From: Hominimerdicola alba 8 | GTDB lineage: Bacteria; Bacillota; Clostridia; Oscillospirales; Ruminococcaceae | Assembly (NCBI RefSeq): GCF_000178155.2 | Contig: NZ_ADKM02000091.1 | Span: 1-64,000, forward strand | Length of the DNA: 64,000 nt | Direction of reading: 5' to 3' | Shown here: one piece after another, positions 18,573-26,335 of the stretch | How positions within the stretch are numbered: the stretch's first letter is position 1 | Layout: every line of letters starts with the position of its first letter | Position numbers and translations under genes: made by a program | Notes under the pieces: generated by a model | The model's input: only the letters and a program-made list of their open reading frames with translations | Told to the model about the DNA's origin: nothing | The model's database searches: none

Positions 18573-19546
18573 TAGATATCCTCCTGTCTTTTCCTGTAAT
18601 TCTGCGGCGTGACACCCATGATGTCACGGAAAGCTGCCGCGAATTTTGATGCGTTGTCGTAGCCCAGCCGCTGTGATATCTCCGAAACTGTAAGTCCCTC
18701 AGATATCAGCATCGCAGCCGCCGCCTTCATTTTGTAACCCTTTATATAACGGTATATCGGTACACCGTACACCGCTTTGAAGACCTTTCTGAGGGTCGCG
18801 GGCGGCATGCCCGATATCTCCGAAAGTTCCTCGGCCGTGAAAGTCTTTTCAAGACTGCCCGTGATAAGGCTGTGTATCTCCTTGACCTTGTCGGTCTGCC
18901 CCGCAGGGAAATACTGCCGCTGTACAGTCTGTGCGGCGGGGTCTGTAGTTTCAAGCAGCAGAAGAAGTTCTGCTATCTTCACCCTGTAATAGTCCAGCCG
19001 TATGCTTTTGGGCGCATGATACAGCTGTGAGAACAGCAGGTTGAGCGGTTCGTTGGTGCGCAGAAGAAATTCCTTGCTGTCGGGGCAGAATTTCTGCGCC
19101 AGCTTATCAAGGTCGATATTCAGCGAGGGCATCTCGCGCTTGATGGAACGCTGTGCAGGTTCGTTCATAAAGCCGATGGTCATGCCGTGATAGTGTGCCA
19201 GCGGAAGTTCTACTTTGCCCGAATGGTGTACCCTCCTGTCGATGCGCAGGTCGCCCGCTTCCATATAGTACCTGCCGCCCAGCTTGTTTTCATGCTCTAT
19301 GCGCCCCTCGCGGCAGTGGTCGATGCAGAGCACCGTTTCGGCATTCTGATACTCCGAAATGCACGAGCGCAGATGGAAGTCGTTGTACATAAGGTAAATG
19401 CCGTCAAAGACGCGGTACATGGTCATGAAAGCCTCGCCCGAACTGTTATCCAGCCGCAGTACTCTGCATTCGCCCTCAGCCGCTATCTCATGTACGTTCG
19501 ACCCGAAGCCCGCATCGTCAAGCTGGTCAAAAAGGTCACTGCTCAT
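18572..19546 (-). CDS. AraC-family transcriptional regulator within the ABC operon
   Basis: A 324-residue regulator with two helix-turn-helix motifs at the C-terminus (TAEELSEISGMPPATLRKVFKA-like segment, then SEISQRLGYDNASKFAAAFR) and the closing GVTPQNYRK. The N-terminal part is a ligand-sensing domain of uncertain fold. Its ATG at 19546 overlaps the S-component stop (ATGA); the frame is open 35 codons further but those lie inside the upstream gene. AraC proteins are often encoded with YbtPQ-like transporters and respond to the imported compound, which fits this context. Confidence 0.87.
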   Translation of the reverse strand: MSSDLFDQLDDAGFGSNVHEIAAEGECRVLRLDNSSGEAFMTMYRVFDGIYLMYNDFHLRSCISEYQNAETVLCIDHCREGRIEHENKLGGRYYMEAGDLRIDRRVHHSGKVELPLAHYHGMTIGFMNEPAQRSIKREMPSLNIDLDKLAQKFCPDSKEFLLRTNEPLNLLFSQLYHAPKSIRLDYYRVKIAELLLLLETTDPAAQTVQRQYFPAGQTDKVKEIHSLITGSLEKTFTAEELSEISGMPPATLRKVFKAVYGVPIYRYIKGYKMKAAAAMLISEGLTVSEISQRLGYDNASKFAAAFRDIMGVTPQNYRKRQEDI

Positions 19547-20109
19547 GCCATGCCTGCCTTTCGGAAGTGTTTCTTCAGCAGTTTTTTGCCTGCCGGCGCA
19601 CCTATTATCCCGCATATGAATGCCGCCGCGAACAGTACGGGACACATCCATGCAGGCATCAGCTTTGTAACGCTGTCGATGTATTCTTTGCCGAAATTCT
19701 GTCTTGAAGCCCAGTACTTCTCAGCGGCAAAGAACAGCGGCAGATAGTTCGCCGCCACCCACATGCTGAACACGCCGCAGGTCAGCACAGCTTTTGAAGT
19801 GCTCTTGTATCTGCCGCTTCTGTAGATAAGTTCGGCTAACAGCCCTGTCACCGCAGATACAGCCAGCGGCGGCCAGCTCATGCCTGTCAGCAGCATCATG
19901 ATACCCATGATGACGCTCATTATCCATATCATGCCGAATGTTTTTACCTTAGTCAGAAAAAGCATGAACGGCACACCTCCGAGAAGCGGCACGAGCACCG
20001 CCAGCAAAGGCAGAAATATTGGTATGAACCCCAGCATGGCTATCACTGTGGTGATAACAAAATAGATCGCTGAAAAAATACCGATGTTGATAAGGTCTTT
20101 GACTTTCAT
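19543..20109 (-). CDS. MptD-family putative ECF transporter S component
   Basis: A 188-residue membrane protein with about five to six hydrophobic helices (IGIFSAIYFVITTVIAMLG, FIPIFLPLLAVLVPLLGG, IWIMSVIMGIMMLLTGM and later ones) and a basic C-terminus. The sequence resembles the MptD/Trep_Strep S-component family of energy-coupling-factor uptake systems. No EcfA or EcfT genes are adjacent, so it either shares modules encoded elsewhere or works with the two ABC half-transporters downstream. GGGAGG precedes the ATG. It is the first gene of a four-gene operon. Confidence 0.75.
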   Translation of the reverse strand: MKVKDLINIGIFSAIYFVITTVIAMLGFIPIFLPLLAVLVPLLGGVPFMLFLTKVKTFGMIWIMSVIMGIMMLLTGMSWPPLAVSAVTGLLAELIYRSGRYKSTSKAVLTCGVFSMWVAANYLPLFFAAEKYWASRQNFGKEYIDSVTKLMPAWMCPVLFAAAFICGIIGAPAGKKLLKKHFRKAGMA

Positions 20110-20122
20110 GTTTACCTCCCGA

Positions 20123-20142
20123 AAATTAGCTGCAACTAACTT
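20123..20142. promoter_or_regulatory. Operator-like palindrome AAGTTAG-N6-CTAATTT
   Basis: Read on the minus strand: AAGTTAG, six bases, CTAATTT, just upstream of the ribosome site of the S-component operon. A near-identical, more perfect element lies before the ABC ATPase at 38.6 kb. The TTAG/CTAA spacing recalls DtxR/IdeR-type metal-repressor boxes, but I cannot confirm this. Confidence 0.5.
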
Positions 20143-20348
20143 ACCCCTATAAATATTGTTCTCAGCTTTGCCATATCAAACGAAACAGATCTTTATGCCG
20201 TTCAATATATCTTTCTCCGAGAACGTTATATATTATAGCACAGCGAAAACGTTTTTTCAACTCCGTTTTGTTCCCGATACTCCATTATGAAAATTATTTC
20301 GCGCTTCTTATGCTCCGTTCCATATACAGCTTCCGAATATCATAACAG

Positions 20349-20391
20349 CAAAAGCGTGCCCTACAGGAAAATATATCCCGCAAAGCACGCA
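20349..20391 (-). terminator. Probable terminator of the radical SAM operon
   Basis: On the minus strand GCGTGC pairs with GCACGC across a 25-nt partly structured loop and is followed by TTTTGC, 20 bp past the stop codon. Confidence 0.5.
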
Positions 20392-20411
20392 TGACCGATA
20401 TTTTGCATTTA

Positions 20412-21512
20412 TCATATTGAGTTTTTCGCCATCAGTGCCTCGACCAACTCTCGCTTTTCGTAGAGTACACAGCCGCCCTCATGGTCATCAAGAAGTATCT
20501 CACCGCTCCTCAGCGCCGTGAAAAGGGGAGAGTGCAGTGCATCTCTCAGCGAAGTGTCCCTGATATTCACATCAGAATAGGGCGAAAAAGGACATGGTTC
20601 AGCGCCGCCGTGTGAATTGATGTGGAAGAACCCTCTGCCTGCCGCCACACATCCTCCCGAACTTTTCTCGTCACCGGGAAAAGAGATATAAACCATTTCG
20701 GGGCGTTTTTCGCGTAAGCGCTGTATCTCTTCAGTGATATACTCACGCTCGCTGTCAGTGGGCGCAAGGTCTTTGCTGCCTTCCGAAACAGGCACATATT
20801 CCACAAAAATGACCGCCTTGCAGCCTCTTTCCGACAAGTTGTCAAGAAACTCCTGCGAGGTGACTTCCCTGTAGTTTTTTGTGGTCACTGTCACCGATGC
20901 CCCGAATATCAGCCCGCGACGCTTGAATTCGTCCATGTTGGCTGTCAGCTTGTCGTATATGCCAGCACCGCGCCTTGTGTCGGTGGTATCGCGATTGCCC
21001 TCTATACTCATTATGGGCACAAGGTTGCGGCAGCTGTCAAACAGCGAGAAATAGCGGTCGTCAATATAAGTGCCGTTGGTGAATATGGGGAAGAGTATGT
21101 TCTGCTTTCTGCCTGCCGCTTCGATGATATCCCGCCGCAGCATCGGTTCGCCGCCTGCCAGCAGTATAAAGCTGATGCCCAGCACGTCGGCTTCATCGAA
21201 TATCCTCAGCCAGTCTTCGGCGGATAACTGCTTCACAGGTTCAGCGTCATTGGTGGCGTTGCTGCATCGCGAATAGCACCCCGCACAGTGCAGGTTACAC
21301 TTGCTTGTGATGCTTGCTATCAGAAACGGCGGGATATGTTCGCCGCTGTCCTCTGCGGTGCGGCGCTTTTTTGATGCCGAGCGGCTTGCCGCCGCAAATT
21401 TAACCATGAATGCGCTCTCGCGGGGATTTTTCAGCGTAGCCTTGACAGCTTCCGCCACCACGCGCTCAACACCCTTTGTCATATAGCTTTGCAGGTCAAA
21501 ACTTCCGTTCAT
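20412..21512 (-). CDS. Radical SAM protein
   Basis: A 366-residue radical SAM enzyme. The cluster motif CNLHCAGC (CxxxCxxC) is at about residues 71-78 and the SAM-contacting GGEP motif at about 119. A C-terminal segment with cysteines (CVAAGRGFFHINSHGG, then CPF, and a further Cys near the end) could bind an auxiliary cluster as in SPASM/twitch proteins. The substrate is unknown. Its ATG overlaps the stop of the OhrR-like regulator (ATGA), so the two are translationally coupled and probably act in one pathway, possibly a peroxide or redox response. Confidence 0.85.
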   Translation of the reverse strand: MNGSFDLQSYMTKGVERVVAEAVKATLKNPRESAFMVKFAAASRSASKKRRTAEDSGEHIPPFLIASITSKCNLHCAGCYSRCSNATNDAEPVKQLSAEDWLRIFDEADVLGISFILLAGGEPMLRRDIIEAAGRKQNILFPIFTNGTYIDDRYFSLFDSCRNLVPIMSIEGNRDTTDTRRGAGIYDKLTANMDEFKRRGLIFGASVTVTTKNYREVTSQEFLDNLSERGCKAVIFVEYVPVSEGSKDLAPTDSEREYITEEIQRLREKRPEMVYISFPGDEKSSGGCVAAGRGFFHINSHGGAEPCPFSPYSDVNIRDTSLRDALHSPLFTALRSGEILLDDHEGGCVLYEKRELVEALMAKNSI

Positions 21513-21970
21513 GACTTTCTGTCCTCCATTCCGCTCAGTGCCTTGTCAAGCAGGCATTTTAGCTGTATAAGTTCATCGGTATCCAGCGCGATGCACCCCT
21601 GCATCGACATCGGTACCTCCACTGCCTTTTCTTTAAGTGCTTCGCCCTCATCAGTCAGTGTGATGGAGAGTTTGCGCTCGTTTTCTGCATGCCTTGCCCT
21701 GTTTATCAGTCCTTGCTTCTCAAGTCTTTTCAGCAGAGGTGCCAGCGTCCCCGAATCGAGGTGTACCAGCCTGCCAAGTTCGCCCTCACACATGCCGCCG
21801 TGTTCCCACAGCACCATCATCACCACATACTGTGTGTAGGTCAGCCCCAGCGCTTCCAGCGGCTTGCGGTACTGCCGCACGACTTCCTTCGCGCAGGCGT
21901 AAAGTGGAAAGCATATCTGATTTTCAAGCCTTATGCAGTCATATTTTGTGAATTTCTTTTCGTCTTCCAT
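21509..21970 (-). CDS. OhrR/MarR-family redox-sensing regulator
   Basis: A 153-residue winged-helix MarR protein. The start of the core, LENQICFPLYACAKEV followed by LTYTQYVVMMVLWE, closely resembles OhrR, in which the cysteine of the LENQ-CF motif reacts with organic hydroperoxides; that cysteine is present here. The wing and DNA-recognition segment is LDSGTLAPLLKRLEKQGL. OhrR normally controls the peroxidase gene ohr; no ohr is in this window and the partner is a radical SAM gene instead. The ATG at 21970 follows GAAAGG; an in-frame ATG 48 bp earlier lacks a site. A palindrome at 21996-22020 near the transcription start probably mediates autoregulation. Confidence 0.82.
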   Translation of the reverse strand: MEDEKKFTKYDCIRLENQICFPLYACAKEVVRQYRKPLEALGLTYTQYVVMMVLWEHGGMCEGELGRLVHLDSGTLAPLLKRLEKQGLINRARHAENERKLSITLTDEGEALKEKAVEVPMSMQGCIALDTDELIQLKCLLDKALSGMEDRKS

Positions 21971-21995
21971 GATACAGCCTTTCATAGTCGAAATA

Positions 21996-22020
21996 TTGTG
22001 TGCTGTCATATTGCGCACAA
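21996..22020. promoter_or_regulatory. Palindromic operator at the OhrR-like promoter
   Basis: TTGTGTGC and GCGCACAA flank nine bases, just downstream of a minus-strand TATAAT box (22032-22037). The position fits repression by the OhrR-like product. Confidence 0.5.
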
Positions 22021-22108
22021 CCTTTAATGATATTATACACCTTTTGCAAAGGATTGCAATATAAACTTTTGAATATACATAGTGATATTATATTGTCATT
22101 CCAAAATG

Positions 22109-22231
22109 TGGTTATCCCGCTGACACACCACAAAAACAGCGGCTATACAGAACTTAAGGTTTTTGGCGTATGGTGCTCAATTATCCTTTTGTTTACCGCA
22201 TTTTTAATTGGTGTACTAAAGGGATAGTCAT
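22109..22231. mobile_element. MITE-B copy 2, uninterrupted
   Basis: A 123-bp element with imperfect inverted ends (TGGTTATCCCGCTGACACAC and, inverted, ATGACTATCCCTTTAGTACA). It is flanked on both sides by the identical 11-mer ATTCCAAAATG, direct evidence of insertion with an 11-bp target-site duplication. It provides the empty-site reference for the nested MITE-A at 3.6 kb. Confidence 0.85.
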
Positions 22232-22356
22232 ATTCCAAAATGCCCGGCATGCCAACTGTTTCAAAGTTACAAAATAACATCATTATTGTGGCGTGTCAGC
22301 AGGCTGACCGCATAATACCATACTTTTGCACAAAAAAGTGTCTTCCGATACTATAT

Positions 22357-22459
22357 TATAGCAATCCGCCTTAAAATTCAGACAAAATCCGGTCACAAAA
22401 CCCATAGATCCCAGCTTTTGCGACCGGATTTAGTGAATTTAAAAAGTTGGATCGCTATA
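22357..22459 (+). mobile_element. MITE-A copy 3 with compensatory stem changes
   Basis: Another 103-bp copy. Relative to the other copies the stem has CCGGTC in place of CCAGTC and, on the opposite arm, GACCGG in place of GACTGG, so an A-T pair has become G-C with pairing kept. The right terminus has one unpaired change (GATCGC). Confidence 0.85.
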
Positions 22460-22568
22460 ATAAGCGGCGCTCCGTGATATGCTTTCGGCGGGGCAGCGGG
22501 TGCAAAGCGGACATCATCAACGGTCTGCTGCGGTGATAGATCATTCGTTTTACCGCCTGCTTTGTAAA

Positions 22569-22607
22569 AACGGCTGATGCGCAGTATAACGCATCAGCCG
22601 TTTTTGT
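22569..22607. terminator. Terminator of the NifX-MBL operon
   Basis: AAAACGGCTGATGCG pairs with CGCATCAGCCGTTTT, with T-runs in both directions; it lies directly beyond the stop codon of the MBL-fold gene. Confidence 0.8.
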
Positions 22608-22608
22608 G

Positions 22609-23421
22609 TCATAACGAAACTTCCTCGCCGCTGTGCAGCGCTCTCAGCTTGTCGCCCATGACTTCTTTCATCATCTCAAATGCGGGTATGCCTGTGCAGT
22701 GCCCGCTGAAAAATATCGTGTCCAGCTTCACAAGTTCTTTTGCGGTCTGTATTATGACAGCTTTTTCCTCATCGGTGTGCTCGCCGTCATTCTTCATCAT
22801 GTGAAACCCGCTGAGCACATAGTCAGGCACATTGCCGAATATCTCTTTGTACCTGTCGAGTATATTGAGTATGCCGTTGTGCGCACAGCCTGATAAGAGC
22901 CAGTGTTTGCCGCTCTGTGTAATGACAAGGCACTGCTCATGCACGAAATCATCAGGCACTTTCATGCCGTCCTTTTCGCAGGTGAGTTTTTTGTTGCCCT
23001 GAGGGTAGCATCGTCTGCCCGTTATGCCGCTGAACAGAAAAAGTTCATCGTCAAGCTGAACATCGCCCTCTATCAGACTGACATTCGGCAGACCGAGTAT
23101 GTCTTTGTCGATGCCGATGTACCTTTCGCCGTTGAAATGCGGCTCAGGTGCCGACTTCTGCATGAATATCCGCGCGGTCTTGTTTATCTGCGAGAACGGC
23201 ATTATGCCGCCTGAGTGGTCGTAATGACCATGACTGAGTATCACCGTGTCGATCGCAGTAAGGTCAATGCCCAAAATCTGTGCATTTTTGATGACAGCAT
23301 CGGTCTGACCGCTGTCCAGCAGGAGCCTGTGCTTCTCTGTTTCGATATAGATGCAAAGCCCGTGTTCGGCAATGCAGTCTTCATTTGCGCGGCTGTTTTC
23401 AACAAGCGTAACTATCCTCAT
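22609..23421 (-). CDS. Metallo-beta-lactamase-fold metallohydrolase
   Basis: A 270-residue cytoplasmic MBL-fold protein. The metal motif LSHGHYDHSGG (HxHxDH) is near residue 60 and further likely ligands are in LSGCAHNGILN. This pattern matches the group annotated as dihydropterin/RFAP-synthase-like MBL proteins (related to archaeal enzymes), whose bacterial function is unclear. The ATG at 23421 is one base after the stop of the upstream NifX-domain gene; the frame is open for 42 more codons but those lie over that gene. The pairing with a NifX/NifB-domain protein is recurrent in anaerobes and suggests Fe-S or metal-cofactor metabolism. Confidence 0.83.
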   Translation of the reverse strand: MRIVTLVENSRANEDCIAEHGLCIYIETEKHRLLLDSGQTDAVIKNAQILGIDLTAIDTVILSHGHYDHSGGIMPFSQINKTARIFMQKSAPEPHFNGERYIGIDKDILGLPNVSLIEGDVQLDDELFLFSGITGRRCYPQGNKKLTCEKDGMKVPDDFVHEQCLVITQSGKHWLLSGCAHNGILNILDRYKEIFGNVPDYVLSGFHMMKNDGEHTDEEKAVIIQTAKELVKLDTIFFSGHCTGIPAFEMMKEVMGDKLRALHSGEEVSL

Positions 23422-23422
23422 A

Positions 23423-23806
23423 TCATTCACCGCACTTGTGACCGCAGGAATGACCTGCGCCGTGTTCGTGACTGTGGTGGTCGCAGGTGGGGGACTCATT
23501 CTGTACCAGCGCATTTGCGAGATAAGCTGCAACAGCGTCATCAGCACTTCCCGAATTTCCGCCGAAGAGGGCTATACCCGCCTCTTTCACAGCCATCTGC
23601 GCACCGCCGCCGATACCTCCGCAGATAAGGACATCAGCGCCCATCACCTTAAGAAAGCCCGCAAGAGCACCATGCCCCGCGCCGTTAGTGCCGAGCACCT
23701 GTTCGCTGATGACCTTGCCGCCCTCTACCTCATAGAACTTGAACTGTTCAGTTTTGCCAAAATGCTGGAATATCTGTCCGTTTTCGTAAGTTACTGCTAT
23801 TTTCAT
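23423..23806 (-). CDS. NifX/NifB-type dinitrogenase cofactor domain protein with His/Cys-rich tail
   Basis: A 127-residue protein of the NifX/NifB-C/VnfX fold that binds Fe-S or Fe-Mo cofactor precursors. The core shows KIAVTYENGQIFQHFGKTEQF and the glycine-rich VLICGGIGGGAQ. The last 20 residues are rich in His and Cys (CDHHSHEHG, then SCGHKCGE), an apparent metal-binding tail. The ATG at 23806 follows AAAGGA. No nitrogenase genes are nearby, so a general metal or Fe-S trafficking role is more likely. It is the first gene of a two-gene operon. Confidence 0.82.
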   Translation of the reverse strand: MKIAVTYENGQIFQHFGKTEQFKFYEVEGGKVISEQVLGTNGAGHGALAGFLKVMGADVLICGGIGGGAQMAVKEAGIALFGGNSGSADDAVAAYLANALVQNESPTCDHHSHEHGAGHSCGHKCGE

Positions 23807-23840
23807 ATTATCTGTTCCTTTCATGACCGAGATATATTAT

Positions 23841-23998
23841 ATGACTATCCCTTTAGCACACCAACTAAAAATGCGGTAAACAAAAGGATAATTGATCGCA
23901 GGATATCTTTCCCCCGCCTGCGGCTGGGGGAAGATATCCGCCAACCACTTTAAGTTCTGCTAGATCGCTTTTTGGGTGGTGTATCAGCGGGATAACCA
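23841..23998. mobile_element. MITE-B copy 3 with GC-rich hairpin module
   Basis: The ends match the family. Compared with copies 1 and 2 the internal segment (GAGCACCATACG region) is replaced by a strong hairpin at 23901-23939, GGATATCTTTCCCCC pairing with GGGGGAAGATATCC around a CGCCTGCGGCT loop region. An 8-bp direct repeat, TATATTAT, adjoins both ends. Confidence 0.7.
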
Positions 23999-24204
23999 TA
24001 TATTATATTGTAGCACTATTTACATCAGGTGTCAACAAGTGATGGGGCGTGGAAGAATACACAAAAATACAGTCACGTTTTGTCAAAATCAATTTCCGTG
24101 GACGGGCATATTTATCATTTTAACAACTCTCAAATATTTCACAAACATCTTCCGAACAATGGTGCGTTATGATACGTACATACCAAAGCGGAGGAGGAAT
24201 AGAA

Positions 24205-24288
24205 ATGAACGTGATATTTTCGGCAGCGGCGATGCTTATAGGTGCGCTGATAACTGTAGCACTGAAAGACCGTCATGGCATGAGATGA
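24205..24288 (+). CDS. Candidate 27-residue membrane peptide upstream of rnpB
   Basis: A short frame with an unusually strong ribosome site, GGAGGAGG, 7 bp before the ATG. The predicted peptide is MNVIFSAAAMLIGALITVAL followed by a charged tail (KDRHGMR): a single hydrophobic helix with a basic end, as in many small membrane proteins. It ends 15 bp before the rnpB -35 box. No function can be given. It could instead be fortuitous; the ribosome site and codon composition are the main support. Confidence 0.45.
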   Translation: MNVIFSAAAMLIGALITVALKDRHGMR

Positions 24289-24302
24289 CAGATGCTTTGC
24301 GA

Positions 24303-24331
24303 TTGACAAACCCGAAAAAATATGTTATTAT
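24303..24331 (+). promoter_or_regulatory. Promoter of RNase P RNA
   Basis: TTGACA, 17-bp spacer, TATTAT, ending 6-7 bp before the predicted 5' end of the RNA. Confidence 0.8.
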
Positions 24332-24337
24332 AAACAG

Positions 24338-24681
24338 GTGAGCATGCCATACGGTAGCGGCAGCGGTCATACGCTGATGAGGAAAGTCCGAGCATCAACG
24401 AGCAGGATAGCTGATAACGTCAGCCGAGGGTGACCTCCGAGCTAGTGCAACAGAGATATACCGCCGCAGAGATGCGGTAAGGGTGGAAAGGCGGGGTAAG
24501 AGCCCACCGGAGCGGCAGAGATGCCGCTGCCATGTAAACCTTATCCGATGCAACACCAATGGCAGCCGAAAGGTCAATGCGCTCGTCAGACCCCAGGTTG
24601 TAGGTGGCTTGAGCTGTGGGGCGACCCACAGCCTAGATAGATTACCGTACAAGACAAAACTCGGCTTACAGACAGGCTCAC
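24338..24681 (+). ncRNA. rnpB: RNase P RNA, bacterial class A
   Basis: Catalytic RNA of ribonuclease P, which matures tRNA 5' ends. Conserved elements are seen in order: GAGGAAAGTCCGAGC near the 5' end, AGGGTGACCTCCGAGC, ACAGAGA, the GGTAAGGGTGGAAAGGCGGG region and GGCTTACAG near the 3' end. The ends pair as GTGAGC (24338-24343) with GCTCAC (24676-24681), forming P1. The 344-nt length is normal for the class. It has its own promoter and a strong terminator directly after it. Confidence 0.95.
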
Positions 24682-24711
24682 GCTCGCCCCGTTCACGCGG
24701 GGCGATTTTTT
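24682..24711 (+). terminator. Terminator of rnpB
   Basis: GCTCGCCCCG pairs with CGGGGCGA and is followed by six Ts. Confidence 0.85.
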
Positions 24712-24899
24712 GTGCTGTTCTATGCTTTGGAGCGATGGACGAACGGCGGGCTTTGTGTGCATCTTATTTGCTTTGCGAACTTGCGATTAACGGCTGGTGG
24801 TTTTCTTTTTATGGGGCGGCTGCCCGCCCACCCGCAGCGCCTTGTTTTGTGTGCTCTTGCTGCTTTGCCGACGATAATTATGAATTTTTATTCTATTGC
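24712..24899. other. Intergenic stretch without recognised features
   Basis: Between the rnpB terminator and the next promoter there is a 63-codon frame without a ribosome site; I see no supported gene or RNA. Confidence 0.4.
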
Positions 24900-24928
24900 T
24901 TGACAATCGGCTAAAAATGTGCTATATT
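24900..24928 (+). promoter_or_regulatory. Promoter upstream of the DUF4317 gene
   Basis: TTGACA, 17-bp spacer, TATATT. Confidence 0.75.
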
Positions 24929-24934
24929 TATTGT

Positions 24935-25020
24935 TGGCGGAGTTCATTGGGCGAATGAACTTTTGGCGACGAGGACAAATTATAGGAAAGAGGGCTGCTG
25001 CGTGGCGGCCCTCTTTTCTC
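24935..25020 (+). ncRNA. Short leader RNA ending in an intrinsic terminator
   Basis: Starting about 7 bp after the -10 box, the transcript would be about 86 nt. It has a small hairpin (GTTCATT/AATGAAC), then a conserved-looking GGCGACGAGGACAAAT segment, then a terminator hairpin (GAAAGAGGGC pairing with GCCCTCTTTTC). The DUF4317 ribosome site is 13 bp further on. This is the architecture of an attenuator, riboswitch or stand-alone small RNA. I do not recognise the class. Confidence 0.45.
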
Positions 25021-25048
25021 TTAAAGAATGTATACGGAGGTAATAACA

Positions 25049-26287
25049 ATGAATAAAAAGGAAATTGCCGAGATAAAAAAGTATTTTTCCGAAGACAGCG
25101 ATCTTCTCACAATAAACCGCGTTGTCACTGCTTTTGTCGATGCGGAAAAAAATGTCAAATGCAAGACCAACAGGTTATATAATGTTATCCCGCAGGACGA
25201 GAGCGAACTTATCCTCGCGATGCTCAAAAAGACCCTCAGCGGCAGGATAGGCGCTAATCTTCTTGAATATGCTTTCCCGAAAGATGCCATACTGGAGGGC
25301 GGTCAGCAGCAATTCTTGTGGGCTGTGCTGAAAGACAAGTTCACCACCGATGAAACTGTTGACAGCCTTATAAATGCCATTGTTGAAAAGGTGGAATATG
25401 TGTCCACATACAGCATTTTTTCGGCACACTGCACCTACTCGGTACTTAAAAAGAACAAGATGGACGAGATAACCGATGATGCCGAAGCAGATACCAACTA
25501 TAATTTTATCATAACAGCCATCTGCCCCGTAAACCTGCGCATCGACGGTCTTATATATAATGAGGAGCAGAACGCCATAGCCAAAAAGGAAGACTCTGAC
25601 AGGATAGTTGAGATGCCCACCGATGGTTTCCTCTTCCCGCTGTTCAATGACCGCGCACCCGATGTCAATGGGGTCATGTATTATACAAAAAATGCCAAAA
25701 AGCCCAATACCAGCGTTATAGAAGAATTTCTCGGCTGTGAGTTCTCGATGACAGGACCCAGCGAAAAGGAAGTTTTCCACGCTATTCTGGGCAATGTTGT
25801 GGGCGAAGAGCTTGACCTCGACATGATGACTAAGGTCAATGAGAAGATACAGAATTTTGTTGACCAGACCGCCAACGATACCGAAGTTGCCACCATCGAC
25901 AGCGCAAAGCTGAACAATATCCTCTGGGAATCGGGCGTGAGTCAGGAAAAACTTGGCGAACTGAACAAGGTCTTCGAGCATGCGACCGACAACAAGCCGC
26001 TGACAGCGGTAAATCTGGTGGAGAAGAAAACTGTCGTGACAGTGCCCAGCGTTACCGTAAATATAGGCAAGGGCGGCGCTGATAAGGTGAGGACACAGGT
26101 GATAGGCGGCAGAAAGTGCCTTGTCATCGCCCTTGATGACCCCGAAGTCACCATAAACGGCATGGAACTGAAAATGATAGGCAAACAGCCCGCTGTTCCC
26201 GCAAACACCGAAATGGTGCAGATAGCCCCCGATGAGGACGAAGGACCTGTACATACTTCGTTTGAGGACGGCACAGCGCCGTTCTGA
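25049..26287 (+). CDS. DUF4317-family protein
   Basis: A 412-residue soluble protein matching, from memory, the DUF4317 family common in Clostridia; the function is unknown. Recognisable parts are the N-terminal KKEIAEIKKYFSEDSDLLTINRV and the middle PTDGFLFPLFNDRAPDVNGVMYYTK. No signal peptide or membrane helix is present. The start codon at 25049 follows GGAGG at a good distance; an in-frame ATG 21 bp earlier lies ahead of that site. It is monocistronic with its own terminator and is preceded by a leader containing a terminator hairpin, so its expression is probably controlled by attenuation. Confidence 0.85.
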   Translation: MNKKEIAEIKKYFSEDSDLLTINRVVTAFVDAEKNVKCKTNRLYNVIPQDESELILAMLKKTLSGRIGANLLEYAFPKDAILEGGQQQFLWAVLKDKFTTDETVDSLINAIVEKVEYVSTYSIFSAHCTYSVLKKNKMDEITDDAEADTNYNFIITAICPVNLRIDGLIYNEEQNAIAKKEDSDRIVEMPTDGFLFPLFNDRAPDVNGVMYYTKNAKKPNTSVIEEFLGCEFSMTGPSEKEVFHAILGNVVGEELDLDMMTKVNEKIQNFVDQTANDTEVATIDSAKLNNILWESGVSQEKLGELNKVFEHATDNKPLTAVNLVEKKTVVTVPSVTVNIGKGGADKVRTQVIGGRKCLVIALDDPEVTINGMELKMIGKQPAVPANTEMVQIAPDEDEGPVHTSFEDGTAPF

Positions 26288-26302
26288 CGGAACAGATATC
26301 AT

Positions 26303-26335
26303 AAAGAACAGTCCTGCGCGGCTGTTCTTTTTTGC
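26303..26335 (+). terminator. Terminator of the DUF4317 gene
   Basis: AAAGAACAG pairs with CTGTTCTTT, with six Ts. Confidence 0.8.

Noticed and set aside
24712-24903. A 63-codon frame after rnpB
   Set aside because: No ribosome site and no plausible protein composition.
24935-24990. Guanidine-III riboswitch
   Set aside because: ACGAGG and AGGACAA-like words occur but overlap each other and do not give the pseudoknot layout of that class.
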